A DNA stretch of 64,000 bases from CAWFKW01 sp963816535 (GTDB taxonomy: Bacteria > Bacteroidota > Ignavibacteria > Tepidaquicellales > OLB5), in contig CAWFKW010000003.1 in the NCBI GenBank assembly GCA_963816535.1, positions 1,240,001 to 1,304,000 on the forward strand. The letters are read 5' to 3'. Every line of letters starts with the position of its first letter. The stretch's first letter is position 1. The position numbers were made by a program, and so were the translations under genes. Below, piece after piece: positions 1 to 8,238 of this stretch. The notes under the pieces are model-generated. The model had not been told where the DNA came from. It saw only the letters and a list, made by a program, of their open reading frames with translations, and ran no database searches.

Positions 1-1
1 A

Positions 2-33
2 GTTGTTGGTGTTATCACCAACAACAATTTTTT
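2..33 (+). terminator. Rho-independent terminator of an off-window gene
   Basis: A perfect 10-bp stem (2-11 with 16-25, loop ttat) is followed by a T-run at 28-33. The T-run lies on the plus strand, so it should end a plus-strand gene to the left of the window. The same hairpin also lies just past the stop of the minus-strand gene that follows and may serve both directions. Confidence 0.7.
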
Positions 34-412
34 ATGAGTCGGACGTTCTTTCTTTATAGGCTTTTAGCGCTGCCAATAACAACTTCTTGAAATCTGCTGA
101 CTTAATATCGCTTACAGATTTTATCTCAACATGCCTATGAACCATGCCGGCGCCCTTAAGCAGCTTGGCCGGGTCGGGAAGTTCTGTGCCTTTATAGAAT
201 CCGAGTTTTATTCCCGTCTTCGATAATATCATTACGCATATCGTATCGGCATATTTAGGGCCATAGCCGTAACCGATCAATCTTGCTTTTACATCAAGCT
301 GTTCCTGAATTTGCGGGAGGTTTTTTATGAGATACTCTCGCAAAGCTAACGCCAGCGATGAAACTTCTTCGTCGTAGCGGGAAAGAAAATTTATAATATC
401 TGAATTTGACAT
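32..412 (-). CDS. DUF1801 / YdhG-like small protein
   Basis: A 126-residue cytosolic protein resembling the DUF1801 (YdhG-like) family, a small alpha/beta fold of unknown biochemical function common in Bacteroidota. The family-like core runs from about residue 13 to 105. It includes an N-terminal amphipathic helix pair and the strand-loop 'MILSKTGIKLGFYKG' near residues 62-76, followed by a conserved 'K-GAG--HRH' stretch near 85-95. The length fits a complete single-domain protein. There is no signal peptide or membrane segment. The ATG start at 412 is the first in frame. The gene stands alone and ends against the palindromic terminator at the window edge. The family call is fairly safe; no function can be given. 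Confidence 0.7.
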   Translation of the reverse strand: MSNSDIINFLSRYDEEVSSLALALREYLIKNLPQIQEQLDVKARLIGYGYGPKYADTICVMILSKTGIKLGFYKGTELPDPAKLLKGAGMVHRHVEIKSVSDIKSADFKKLLLAALKAYKERTSDS

Positions 413-488
413 TAAGCTGAATCTCTATTTTAGTGTGTTAAACAGACAATTCTTAATAGTAAGACGTTTTGTACCTTATAAAACCAAG

Positions 489-530
489 ATTCCCCCTCCA
501 AAGGCGGGCAAGCGCTTTCGCGGGAATGAC
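489..530. repeat. Dispersed palindromic repeat, 'attccc...gggaat' class
   Basis: An intergenic element with the arms ATTCCCC (489) and CGGGAAT (521-527) around GC-rich inner arms. Related elements lie at 4265-4286, 26451-26470 and 59535-59554. It resembles the short noncoding palindromes scattered in many Ignavibacteria-like genomes. Confidence 0.5.
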
Positions 531-581
531 ATCATAGAATAAGATCAGTAAAAATAAATTTCAAATCGAAAATCGTAAATC

Positions 582-2582
582 TCAACTCTCGCCTACTTCC
601 ACCCACGCTCCATCTTCTTTCATAAGCTCGATTAGCCTATCCAGAGCTTCGGCATAAGGTATGCCGCGCTCTATCACTTCCTTGCCGCGGTATAGACTTA
701 TCCAACCCGGACCCGAACCAACGAATCCGTAATCGGCATCCGCCATTTCCCCGGGCCCGTTAACAATGCAGCCCATTATAGCTATCTTCACGCCTTTTAA
801 GTGGTCGGTGCGCCTTTTTATCATTGCAGTAGTTTCCTGCAGGTCAAATTGCGTTCTGCCGCATGAAGGGCATGAAATGTACTCGGTCTTCGAAATCCTC
901 TTACGCGCAGCCTGCAGAATACCAAAGCTGATCCTGTTCACAGCTTCCAGGGAGTTGTCTGCTGATTCTAACCAGATACCGTCCCCAAATCCATCTATAA
1001 ATAATCCGCCAATATCGGTTGCGCTGAATAACGTCAACCGCTCTTCGTCAAGACCGGAATATTTCATTTTGATTATGACAGGAACTGATATATTACGGTT
1101 CACTAGCTCAATAAAAATTCGGCGCAGTTCAGCAAGCGCATTAGTGTTATCTGTCTTAATAACCAGCACACAAAACTTATCTTTTGAAACCGCATCAAGT
1201 AATATATCCGATAAATCCTCAATCGATATTTCCAGGAAATTTATTCTGTAAGATTTTCTCGGGGCGCTTAAATACTCTTCAGGGTTGAATAAAGGAAATG
1301 ATTCTGATTTTTCATCAAGAACTTTCCAACAGCTGTAATTAAATATTTTTTTCAATGATCCGGGCAAAGCATAATCTATATCTGAACTCCCCAAATACAG
1401 AAAGTCCGCCGCCATATCGCCAATGTTCCATTTATCAAGAGAGGAATCATAACCGTAGGATAAGTTTTTCAAATCTGCCGGCTTCGAAATTATTGAAACG
1501 TCAGGCGAAAGTATTACTACCGGAACATGGTTTGAACCTATCTTATCGGTTTCCGACGTTCTTCTTTTATTAAATTCGAACGGGTTATATGGAATTTCAC
1601 CGATCTCTGATTGCCCAACGGCGATTTCTGATTGAACAGAACCCAAACGAACCTCAATGCCGGGTATAGGTTTTAGATTTGTTCTATTTACATACTTTTC
1701 AACAATCTTCCTGCAGACAGGAATTTCATACTCCGGTTCCTCCGTAAGCGATACCCTGATAGTATCGCCCAAGCCGTCTTCCAGAAGCGTTCCAATACCC
1801 AAAGCTGACTTAATTCTTCCGTCTTCGCCGTCGCCAGCTTCTGTTACCCCCAGATGCAGCGGGTAATTCATGCCTTCTTCTTCCATCCTGTTGACAAGCA
1901 GCCTGTAAGCCTGAACCATTACCTCGGGGTTGCTTGCTTTCATTGAAAGCACAATTTCATGATAATTCAGGTCTTCGCATATCCTGACAAACTCCAGCGC
2001 AGATTCAACCATGCCAAGCGGAGTATCGCCATAACGGTTCATTATCCTGTCCGAAAGCGAACCATGGTTTGTGCCAATGCGCATAGCCGTGCCGTGTTCT
2101 TTACAGATATTTACCAGCGGCGAGAACTGTTCGTATATCCTCTCAAGCTCCTCCTGGTATAAATCATCAGTGAAGCTGAATACCTTAAACTTTTTTCTAT
2201 CGGCATAATTGCCCGGGTTTACGCGCACTTTCTCGACAATTCTTGCGGCAACTTCAGCCGCTTTCGGAACAAAATGTATATCCGCAACAAGAGGCGTTTT
2301 AAATCCCCTTCGCCGAAGCTCATTTTTTATATTTGCAAGATTTTCTGCATCTTTAACCGATGGCGCGGTAATTCGTACCAATTCACAGCCTGCCTCTATC
2401 ATTCTTATTGATTGCTCAACCGTACCATTGGTATCCATGGTATCGGTCGTAGTCATAGATTGGAGCATAACGGGAAAATCGCCGCCAATTGACAGTTCTC
2501 CTATTTTTACAACCCTGGTTCTATATCTTGAATATTCGGTAAGGCTGTTGCAGTATTTTTTTGAGGATGTTTGTATTTCCAT
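582..2582 (-). CDS. ispG: 4-hydroxy-3-methylbut-2-enyl diphosphate synthase (long form)
   Basis: IspG (GcpE) converts methylerythritol cyclodiphosphate to HMBPP in the MEP isoprenoid pathway, using a [4Fe-4S] cluster. At 666 residues this is the long form also found in plants, Chlamydiae and Bacteroidota, where an extra domain of about 250 residues separates the N-terminal TIM barrel from the C-terminal cluster domain. The barrel shows 'LVADIHFVPKAA' (about residue 97) and 'KVRVNPGNY' (about 118). The cluster domain carries C571, C574 and C605 as ligands and the following 'GPGE' glutamate E612. The start overlaps the stop of the upstream rhomboid gene in a TAATG junction, so the two are probably translationally coupled. 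The next MEP enzyme, IspH, is also in this window at 11.0-12.2 kb. Confidence 0.96.
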   Translation of the reverse strand: MEIQTSSKKYCNSLTEYSRYRTRVVKIGELSIGGDFPVMLQSMTTTDTMDTNGTVEQSIRMIEAGCELVRITAPSVKDAENLANIKNELRRRGFKTPLVADIHFVPKAAEVAARIVEKVRVNPGNYADRKKFKVFSFTDDLYQEELERIYEQFSPLVNICKEHGTAMRIGTNHGSLSDRIMNRYGDTPLGMVESALEFVRICEDLNYHEIVLSMKASNPEVMVQAYRLLVNRMEEEGMNYPLHLGVTEAGDGEDGRIKSALGIGTLLEDGLGDTIRVSLTEEPEYEIPVCRKIVEKYVNRTNLKPIPGIEVRLGSVQSEIAVGQSEIGEIPYNPFEFNKRRTSETDKIGSNHVPVVILSPDVSIISKPADLKNLSYGYDSSLDKWNIGDMAADFLYLGSSDIDYALPGSLKKIFNYSCWKVLDEKSESFPLFNPEEYLSAPRKSYRINFLEISIEDLSDILLDAVSKDKFCVLVIKTDNTNALAELRRIFIELVNRNISVPVIIKMKYSGLDEERLTLFSATDIGGLFIDGFGDGIWLESADNSLEAVNRISFGILQAARKRISKTEYISCPSCGRTQFDLQETTAMIKRRTDHLKGVKIAIMGCIVNGPGEMADADYGFVGSGPGWISLYRGKEVIERGIPYAEALDRLIELMKEDGAWVEVGES

Positions 2583-3526
2583 TAATGGATCTTCTTGCTC
2601 GCTTCAAACAGGATGCGTTTTTCTTCTTCGCTCAAGTTCTGGTAACCATATTTGCTTATCTTGTCAAGTATTTCGTCGATCTTTTCCTGCGAAATATCTT
2701 CGTCTTCCTTTTTATCGACATAATAATCAGCGTCAGAAACATCTTCGCTGCCGCTGTTATATTTTTCATAAAATCGGTTCCGGTAAATACTTGTCGGCTT
2801 CTTTATAGTCACCTTAGGCTGCTTGTTAAACCGAAACAGGCTGTATATATTATTCTTTGTGATAAGCAAATAAATGAACCCAATCAATCCGCCGCCAAGA
2901 TGCGCCACATGCGCTATTCCGGTATTGCTGCCCACCGAGAAGATCTCGATAAGCACATACCCGGCAACAAAGTATTTTGCTTTGATCGGGAAAAGGAAGT
3001 ACAGGTAAATCGGCCTATCCGGGAAAAGCATCGCAAATGCGATTAACACACCATATACCGCGCCTGAGGCGCCAATGGTCGGTCCGATGCTCGTGAACAG
3101 CGGAGCGATAAGCAGATTGGCCAACCCTGCGCCAATGCCGCACATAAAATAATAGGCCATGAATTTCTTCGAGCCCCAGATATTTTCAAGCTCCATGCCG
3201 AACATCCACAGCGCAAACATGTTGAGGAAGATATGCCAGAAATTGGCATGCATGAACAGGTATGTGAAAAGCTGCCATGGGTAAAAAGGCAAAGGCCCGC
3301 CAATCGGATTCAGCGCGAAGTATTTCATGAAAATATAGGAAAGCGGAACTCCGCCGACTTTAAAAGAGGCAAAGATAAAATACTGGCAAACGAAAATTCC
3401 GATGTTGGATATAAGCAGGTATTTTATAACGGGAGGGAAAAAAGCAAAACCGCCGAACATTGAAGGACGGTTATACTTATAATCGTAACTTTTATATCTG
3501 TCTTTTTGAGTATTAAATATTCCCAT
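2582..3526 (-). CDS. Rhomboid-family intramembrane serine protease
   Basis: A 314-residue membrane protein with about six hydrophobic segments between residues 33 and 225. The catalytic dyad is visible: S154 in 'GASGAVYG' and H209 in 'AHLGGG'. The helix-2 histidine/asparagine motif is at H93, H98 and N102. Rhomboids cleave single-pass membrane proteins within the bilayer. A soluble C-terminal tail (about 226-314) ends in a Leu/Glu-rich segment like the DUF6576 tail often attached to Bacteroidota rhomboids. The start and stop overlap both neighbours by one base (TAATG), giving an operon of nucleotidyltransferase, rhomboid and ispG. The substrate is unknown. Confidence 0.9.
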   Translation of the reverse strand: MGIFNTQKDRYKSYDYKYNRPSMFGGFAFFPPVIKYLLISNIGIFVCQYFIFASFKVGGVPLSYIFMKYFALNPIGGPLPFYPWQLFTYLFMHANFWHIFLNMFALWMFGMELENIWGSKKFMAYYFMCGIGAGLANLLIAPLFTSIGPTIGASGAVYGVLIAFAMLFPDRPIYLYFLFPIKAKYFVAGYVLIEIFSVGSNTGIAHVAHLGGGLIGFIYLLITKNNIYSLFRFNKQPKVTIKKPTSIYRNRFYEKYNSGSEDVSDADYYVDKKEDEDISQEKIDEILDKISKYGYQNLSEEEKRILFEASKKIH

Positions 3527-4257
3527 TATAAAGAAATTCCTTTTATCTCCTCCCCCGCCCTTTCAAGGTCCTCGGGGAAATCTATCTCCATAGACTTATA
3601 TTCTGAAACGTCAATTGCATACATTGCGTTCCCCGAATCATACAGTTCCTGGAACGAATTTTCGTAAAATTCGTTAACATTCTTCTCTTTTACGATCTTC
3701 CGCTCAAGAACTGTGCCAAGCGCCCTGAAGAAATCATGCGAAAATTTCTCTATACCAATTGATTCCCCGAAGCTGTTGGAAGGGTCTAATTCTTTCCCAA
3801 TATGTAGAATTTTATTAGTACTATCAACTATAACTTTAATCTCTTCTACCCCTAATAGGTGATTTGTGTTAACAGCTAAACAATCCTTATGTTCAGACCT
3901 CAAAAGCTTCGAAATTATACGAAAATCGAACAAAATATCACTATCCAGCAAAATACAGTCCCCCTGAATATGGTCCATAGTCATCCATAGGGAATAACTG
4001 TTATTATTGTTCTCATAGTCCGAATTTGTGATGTATTTGATACTTAAATCAGGGTATTTTTGAGAGATAAAATCCTTTATCATGTTCTCCCTGTAACCCG
4101 TAACCATAACAAAATCCATAACGCCGCCTTTCAGCACATTATCAATTGTCATTTCAAGTATTGTTTTGCCGCCAACCTTCAATAGGCACTTCGGCGTATT
4201 ATCGGTTAATGGCCTTAGGCGTTTTGAAAGTCCCGCCGCTAAAATAATTGCCTGCAA
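3526..4257 (-). CDS. Sugar/choline-phosphate nucleotidyltransferase-like protein
   Basis: A 243-residue single-domain nucleotidyltransferase of the GT-A-like pyrophosphorylase superfamily. The N-terminal signature spans residues 4-28 ('ILAAGLSKRLRPLTDNTPK'), with the catalytic Lys at the end. The metal-binding 'LLDSDI' lies at 103-108. The short length and the lack of a left-handed beta-helix tail resemble LicC-type CTP:phosphocholine cytidylyltransferases or MurNAc-phosphate uridylyltransferases more than RmlA. Which nucleotide and acceptor are used cannot be read from sequence. It is the first gene of the operon with rhomboid and ispG, and its stop overlaps the rhomboid start. It might supply an activated head group or sugar for the cell envelope. 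Confidence 0.75.
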   Translation of the reverse strand: MQAIILAAGLSKRLRPLTDNTPKCLLKVGGKTILEMTIDNVLKGGVMDFVMVTGYRENMIKDFISQKYPDLSIKYITNSDYENNNNSYSLWMTMDHIQGDCILLDSDILFDFRIISKLLRSEHKDCLAVNTNHLLGVEEIKVIVDSTNKILHIGKELDPSNSFGESIGIEKFSHDFFRALGTVLERKIVKEKNVNEFYENSFQELYDSGNAMYAIDVSEYKSMEIDFPEDLERAGEEIKGISL

Positions 4258-4264
4258 TTTCTTT

Positions 4265-4286
4265 CATCCCACGAAAGTGGGGATCC
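4265..4286. repeat. Dispersed palindromic repeat, 'catccc...ggggat' class
   Basis: A short imperfect palindrome just upstream of the nucleotidyltransferase gene, of the same type as 26451-26470. It is probably a noncoding dispersed repeat. Confidence 0.45.
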
Positions 4287-4358
4287 AATGATTAATAAAG
4301 CTGTAAAATAACGGTTTGTAATATGAGATTCAGTGAAGAAAATATTTCATCATAGTTT

Positions 4359-4383
4359 CATCTCCCCCTGTTAGGGGGAGATG
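4359..4383. repeat. Perfect palindrome, 'ctccccc tgtta gggggag' class
   Basis: A perfect 10-bp inverted repeat (4359-4368 with 4374-4383, loop tgtta). Near-identical palindromes occur at 44691-44709 and around 50895-50915, so this is a dispersed intergenic element. There is no T-run on either side, so it is not a classic terminator. Confidence 0.6.
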
Positions 4384-4541
4384 AATTTTTAAAAAATGAA
4401 TTCTTTACTTAATTGACTGCCTAAGGGTCTGAAAAAATCAATGAAGTCCGGACGATTTCTATTCAAGAGATATTACCGCAAAATTTTCTTATATTTGAAT
4501 GGGGAAAATCCTGCGTTCCGAATATCAAACTGGAATCATAA

Positions 4542-5411
4542 TTGGAAATCGCTAAAATATTATTACTGATCATTCAAATGGGCTCTGCCCCATCATTCCC
4601 TGAGGGCGATGCAAGCATACAAAAAATGCTTGCTGGGAAAATTCTGGTAACTTGTAAAACAACGGACGGCGAGTTTGGCCGCGTTTATATGGATACTCTG
4701 CATCTTATAAAAAATTCTGTGAGCTTCCAAAAAACGAAAAAATCATTTTTCTCGGATGAAATAAATCAGAGGGCGTATGTCTTTCTAACTCAGATAGATT
4801 CGACCTATCTTTTTACCGAAGACTGCGACTACAGCATGCTAGAATTTCTTAGGCTAAGAACTCAGAATAATAAACTCAATTACAAAGTATTAGACTCTGT
4901 CGATTATGCTACTAACCCCGAGGCGCTAAGACAAATTTCGTGGGATGGGGGAATTCCTATGAAGCTGTTTGAGGATAATAACGTTTACACAACTTCATTC
5001 AATAGCTATACCGAGTATTGGCAATGCGGTGAAAAAGCCGATTACGCTCCGAAATATCCCTTCATCAATCCGGAAAAAACTTCACTGAGAAAGAACCTCG
5101 CTAAATCAGAAACAAAAAGTGTTTACGACGTACTTACCAAACCTATATTTGTTCTGTCTGTGATACCTTTTGATAATGACGCCGTATGGACGGATAATCT
5201 GAATGGAAAATCTGTTGAAACAACTCTTACTACAGTTAAGGGCGAAGACATTGAAGGACAGGGAATAGATTTAAATAATGACGGTATACTTGATGCGTTC
5301 TGGTATGTGGAAGTTGTTGATTCGCCGGTTGCCGAGTGGTATGCAAGGCTGTATATAAATTACGACGGCAGATGGGTTCCAATTTGGTACACTTATTTTA
5401 AAGAGATGTAA
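4542..5411 (+). CDS. Hypothetical protein with a Ca-binding-like DxNxDGxxD loop
   Basis: A 289-residue protein of unknown family. The proposed TTG start gives a short hydrophobic stretch (residues 4-12) that could be a weak signal sequence; no upstream ATG fits. Most of the protein has no recognisable domain. Near the C-terminus (about 245-255) is 'DLNNDGILDAFW', a D-x-N-x-D-G-x-x-D loop as in EF-hand/dockerin-like calcium sites, followed by aromatic strands. It ends one base before the TTG start of the HAD phosphatase gene, so the two are probably co-transcribed. The role is unknown. The region upstream holds two palindromic repeats and no clear promoter. Confidence 0.6.
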   Translation: MEIAKILLLIIQMGSAPSFPEGDASIQKMLAGKILVTCKTTDGEFGRVYMDTLHLIKNSVSFQKTKKSFFSDEINQRAYVFLTQIDSTYLFTEDCDYSMLEFLRLRTQNNKLNYKVLDSVDYATNPEALRQISWDGGIPMKLFEDNNVYTTSFNSYTEYWQCGEKADYAPKYPFINPEKTSLRKNLAKSETKSVYDVLTKPIFVLSVIPFDNDAVWTDNLNGKSVETTLTTVKGEDIEGQGIDLNNDGILDAFWYVEVVDSPVAEWYARLYINYDGRWVPIWYTYFKEM

Positions 5412-5412
5412 T

Positions 5413-6084
5413 TTGATAGAAGCGGTTATTTTTGATATGGACGGGCTGCTTCTCGATTCCGAGCCATACTGGAAAGAAGCTGAAATTGAAGTTTTTACAA
5501 AATTAGGCGTCCCTCTGACAGGGGAAATGTGCGATTCTACTGTCGGCAAGCGAATAGAGGAAGTTGTAAGATATTGGCATGAGTTATACCCGTGGGATAA
5601 AATCGGACCCGGCGCATCTTTTGAAGATGTTTCCGAAGAAGTTATTCGAAAGGTTATCGCGCTTATTAATGAAAGAGGAACTCCGCTGGAAGGCGTTGAC
5701 TATGTCATTAAATTTTTCAAAGACAGGAAAATAAGAACTGCAATTGCATCCTCATCCGCAATGAAAATCATTGAGGCGGTCCTTGATAAATTTAATATAC
5801 GAAATGAATTTGCTGTGATTCACTCGGCTGAACACGAACAGTATGGCAAGCCGCATCCGGCGGTTTATATAAACACGGCAAAGCTGCTGGCGGCGGCCCC
5901 GGGGAATTGCCTGGCATTTGAGGACTCCTATAACGGTTTGCTGGCGGCCAAAAGCGCCGGGATGAAAACGGTAATTGTACCTGAGGGAAGATACTTTGAA
6001 GACAAGCGATTTGATATTGCCGATATTAAGATCAGACGTCTCCCTGAGTTTAACGAAGAGATAATTAAATGTTTGAACGGATAA
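5413..6084 (+). CDS. HAD-superfamily hexitol/sugar phosphatase (YniC/HxpB-like)
   Basis: A 223-residue haloacid-dehalogenase phosphatase of the beta-phosphoglucomutase-like subfamily with an alpha-helical cap. The motifs are complete: motif I 'DMDGLLLDSE' with D8 and D10, motif II S113-S115 in 'IASSS', motif III K146 in 'YGKPHPA', and motif IV E170/D171 in 'FEDS'. These features and length match YniC/HxpB-type phosphatases acting on 2-deoxyglucose-6-phosphate or hexitol phosphates. True beta-phosphoglucomutases are close relatives, so substrate is uncertain. The start is TTG, one base after the upstream stop, which suggests coupling. The protein is cytosolic. Confidence 0.85.
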   Translation: MIEAVIFDMDGLLLDSEPYWKEAEIEVFTKLGVPLTGEMCDSTVGKRIEEVVRYWHELYPWDKIGPGASFEDVSEEVIRKVIALINERGTPLEGVDYVIKFFKDRKIRTAIASSSAMKIIEAVLDKFNIRNEFAVIHSAEHEQYGKPHPAVYINTAKLLAAAPGNCLAFEDSYNGLLAAKSAGMKTVIVPEGRYFEDKRFDIADIKIRRLPEFNEEIIKCLNG

Positions 6085-6118
6085 GAATTTTCCTGTTATG
6101 AATCAGTAAATACTTCAG

Positions 6119-6847
6119 ATGAATGTGCCTTTTTACATAACGCTGGTCTTTTATATAATTATCGGCGTGATCGTTTTCAGCGTTTTTTATTGCCTCAATT
6201 ATGCTTACCTGAGGACCGCAAAATCAAACAATGACAGGATAAGTTCTCTTTTAATAGTAACGGTCCTGCTCGGAGGCTGGATGACGGGCACGGGAATACT
6301 TGCGGCAAGCGGGCATTTTCTCAATTTTGAATCGCTTCCGCCACGAATCCTGGCGGCAATAATTCCGCCTGCCCTGGCTATCAGTTACATTTCGGTTTCT
6401 GAAAGAGTGAAAGTCCTTCTGAAGGTTATACCTAAGTCATGGCTTATCAATATACAGTCATTCAGAATATTAATGGAATTTTTTCTCTGGCTTATGTACC
6501 GCAACGGTTTTATCCCCGTACAAATGTCCTTTGAAAGCAGAAATTTCGATATCATCATTGGGCTCTCCGCTCCGTTTATTGGCTACTTCTGTTTTATCAA
6601 AAGAAGCTGGCCGAAATTAGCGGCGCTGATATGGAACTTTGCCGGATTACTTTTTGTAACTAACATATTAATCATCGCAATCCTTTCCATGCCGGGGCCG
6701 CTGAGAAAATTCTTAAACGAACCCGCTAATACCATGGTGGTTTATTTCCCGTATATCTGGATACCGGCGCTGATAGTTCCGTTCGCATACCTTATGCACA
6801 TCCTCTCGATAAAACAAATACTCAGCCCGGATGAAGATCAGGCTTGA
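6119..6847 (+). CDS. Multi-pass membrane protein of unknown function
   Basis: A 242-residue integral membrane protein with about six or seven hydrophobic segments, at roughly residues 5-25, 43-65, 77-95, 141-158, 165-190 and 208-230. I recognise no catalytic motif. Similar-looking hydrophobic proteins occur in Bacteroidota without a known role. The 3' end overlaps the start of the GNAT gene by 17 bases, so both are likely one transcript. Confidence 0.65.
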   Translation: MNVPFYITLVFYIIIGVIVFSVFYCLNYAYLRTAKSNNDRISSLLIVTVLLGGWMTGTGILAASGHFLNFESLPPRILAAIIPPALAISYISVSERVKVLLKVIPKSWLINIQSFRILMEFFLWLMYRNGFIPVQMSFESRNFDIIIGLSAPFIGYFCFIKRSWPKLAALIWNFAGLLFVTNILIIAILSMPGPLRKFLNEPANTMVVYFPYIWIPALIVPFAYLMHILSIKQILSPDEDQA

Positions 6848-7385
6848 AACAGACAGACTGTCGCTGATCTCTCTGGATCCAACAGATACCGAACAGTTCT
6901 TTGATTTTTTGGTCAGGAACAAAGATTATTTCCGGAAATGGAGCGCCGAATATGAAGACAACTATTTTTCCATCTGGTACCACAGGGCATGGCTTGAAAA
7001 TATTGAGCAGGAAACTCTGAGCGGAAGAGAGATCAAGTTCGGCGTATATTATAAGACCAACCCTAACAGGATAATAGGCTCTGTTTCTTTTTCAAATATT
7101 ATTAAAGGAATATTTCTATCATGCTTTCTCGGTTACAGGATAGATGAAAACGAAACGCGAAAAGGCGTTGCGACCGAATCTCTAAAAGGGGCGATAGATT
7201 ACGCGTTCGGCGTTCTGAATCTTCACAGGGTCGAGGCGAATGTAATGCCGTCTAACGCGGCTTCCATAAGAGTAGTTGAAAAACTCGGGTTTGTAAATGA
7301 GGGCCTGGCTAGAGATTACCTGAAGGTAAACGGGAAATGGGAAGACCATTATCATTATGTGATTTTGAATAAAAAGGCAGAATAA
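6831..7385 (+). CDS. GNAT acetyltransferase, RimJ/RimL-like
   Basis: A 184-residue GCN5-related N-acetyltransferase of the RimJ/RimL/SpeG type. The opening 'LETDRLSL' and the acetyl-CoA loop 'ETRKGVATES' (about residues 105-114, a variant of RGxGxA) are visible. The motif B region 'LHRVEANVMPSNAASIRVVEKLGF' (broken here by position 127-150) is typical of the family, ending in the aromatic 'DHYHYVILNK'. The known family members acetylate ribosomal protein N-termini, small amines or antibiotics; the acceptor here is unknown. It overlaps the preceding membrane protein gene by 17 bases. Confidence 0.88.
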   Translation: MKIRLETDRLSLISLDPTDTEQFFDFLVRNKDYFRKWSAEYEDNYFSIWYHRAWLENIEQETLSGREIKFGVYYKTNPNRIIGSVSFSNIIKGIFLSCFLGYRIDENETRKGVATESLKGAIDYAFGVLNLHRVEANVMPSNAASIRVVEKLGFVNEGLARDYLKVNGKWEDHYHYVILNKKAE

Positions 7386-7469
7386 TTTATACAATTATTA
7401 GTCCTCATATTGGTTTTCTGAACGTTACTATTATATAAAAGATAATTTCAAACTAAATAGATTAATTTT

Positions 7470-7817
7470 ATGCAGGAATTCGTTTTCTTATTCAGAAATT
7501 CAGCGGATGAGATCGGCAAGCTATCTGATTCCGCAAAAACGGGATACTTGGAAAAATGGACCTCGTGGTTCAGGAAACTTACAGAAGACGGGGTTTATGA
7601 GAATGTAGGCGACAGGTTAATATCGACCGGAGCAAAGACAATAAAAGGCTCAGATAAAATAATAACCGACGGGCCATTCCCGGAATCGAAAGAAATAATT
7701 GCAGGATTTATTAAGATCAAAGCGGAAAACTTAGATGAGGCCGCAGAGATAGCAAAAGGATGCCCGATATTTTTTGTCAACGGAAGCCTTGAGATCAGGA
7801 CAAGCTATTATATGTAA
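7470..7817 (+). CDS. YCII/DGPF-domain protein (first copy)
   Basis: A 115-residue YCII-related protein with the DGPF signature: 'TDGPFPESKEIIAGF' at about residues 66-80, preceded by the alpha/beta ferredoxin-like fold starting 'FVFLFRNS'. DGPF proteins are small cytosolic proteins of unclear activity that are routinely encoded next to ECF42-group sigma factors. A second paralogue follows directly, then the sigma factor. The two copies share the same order of motifs but are clearly diverged, for example in the C-terminal 'FFVNGSLEIRTSYYM'. Confidence 0.85.
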   Translation: MQEFVFLFRNSADEIGKLSDSAKTGYLEKWTSWFRKLTEDGVYENVGDRLISTGAKTIKGSDKIITDGPFPESKEIIAGFIKIKAENLDEAAEIAKGCPIFFVNGSLEIRTSYYM

Positions 7818-7892
7818 TTTTGTCCTAAACCCAAACGCTTGTACGTTTCAAAAATGTAAATAGGTTTTATTAATTTAATCAAAAACAAATCC

Positions 7893-8234
7893 ATGAAAGA
7901 TTATTTATTTCTATTCAGAGGCGGCGATAGAAGCGGGCTCTCGCCGGAAGAGTTGCAGAAAAACATGCAAAAGTGGGGAGACTGGCTAAAAGGCCTTGCT
8001 AAGTCTGGTACATTCAAAGGCGGAGAACCGCTGGGCAATGAAGCTAAAGTTGTAAAGGGCAAAAAGAAGGTTGTCACTGACGGACCATTCGCTGAATCAA
8101 AAGAAATTGTCGGAGGATACCTGATCGTCGCCGCCAAAGACCTGACAGAAGCCGCTGAAATTGCAAAAGGCGCGCCCATTTATGAATATGACGGAATGAC
8201 GGAAGTGCGTGAAATTCATCATCTGGAAATGTAA
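7893..8234 (+). CDS. YCII/DGPF-domain protein (second copy)
   Basis: A 113-residue YCII-related protein with 'TDGPFAESKEIVGGY' at about 65-79 and a C-terminus ending 'EVREIHHLEM', closer to the family consensus than the first copy. The N-terminal 'YLFLFRGG' strand is typical. It lies 4 bases upstream of the TTG start of the sigma factor gene, so the pair is almost certainly co-transcribed and possibly coupled. In described ECF42 systems the DGPF protein and sigma factor form one regulon unit, although the signal is not known. Confidence 0.9.
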   Translation: MKDYLFLFRGGDRSGLSPEELQKNMQKWGDWLKGLAKSGTFKGGEPLGNEAKVVKGKKKVVTDGPFAESKEIVGGYLIVAAKDLTEAAEIAKGAPIYEYDGMTEVREIHHLEM

Positions 8235-8238
8235 TTGA

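Noticed and set aside
2209..2808. 199-codon plus-strand frame across ispG and rhomboid
   Set aside because: It runs antisense to two well-supported genes and its product is compositionally odd with no motif.
7470..8234. Tandem duplication of DGPF genes as a recent event
   Set aside because: The copies are well diverged in protein and DNA, so the duplication is old and typical of ECF42 loci.
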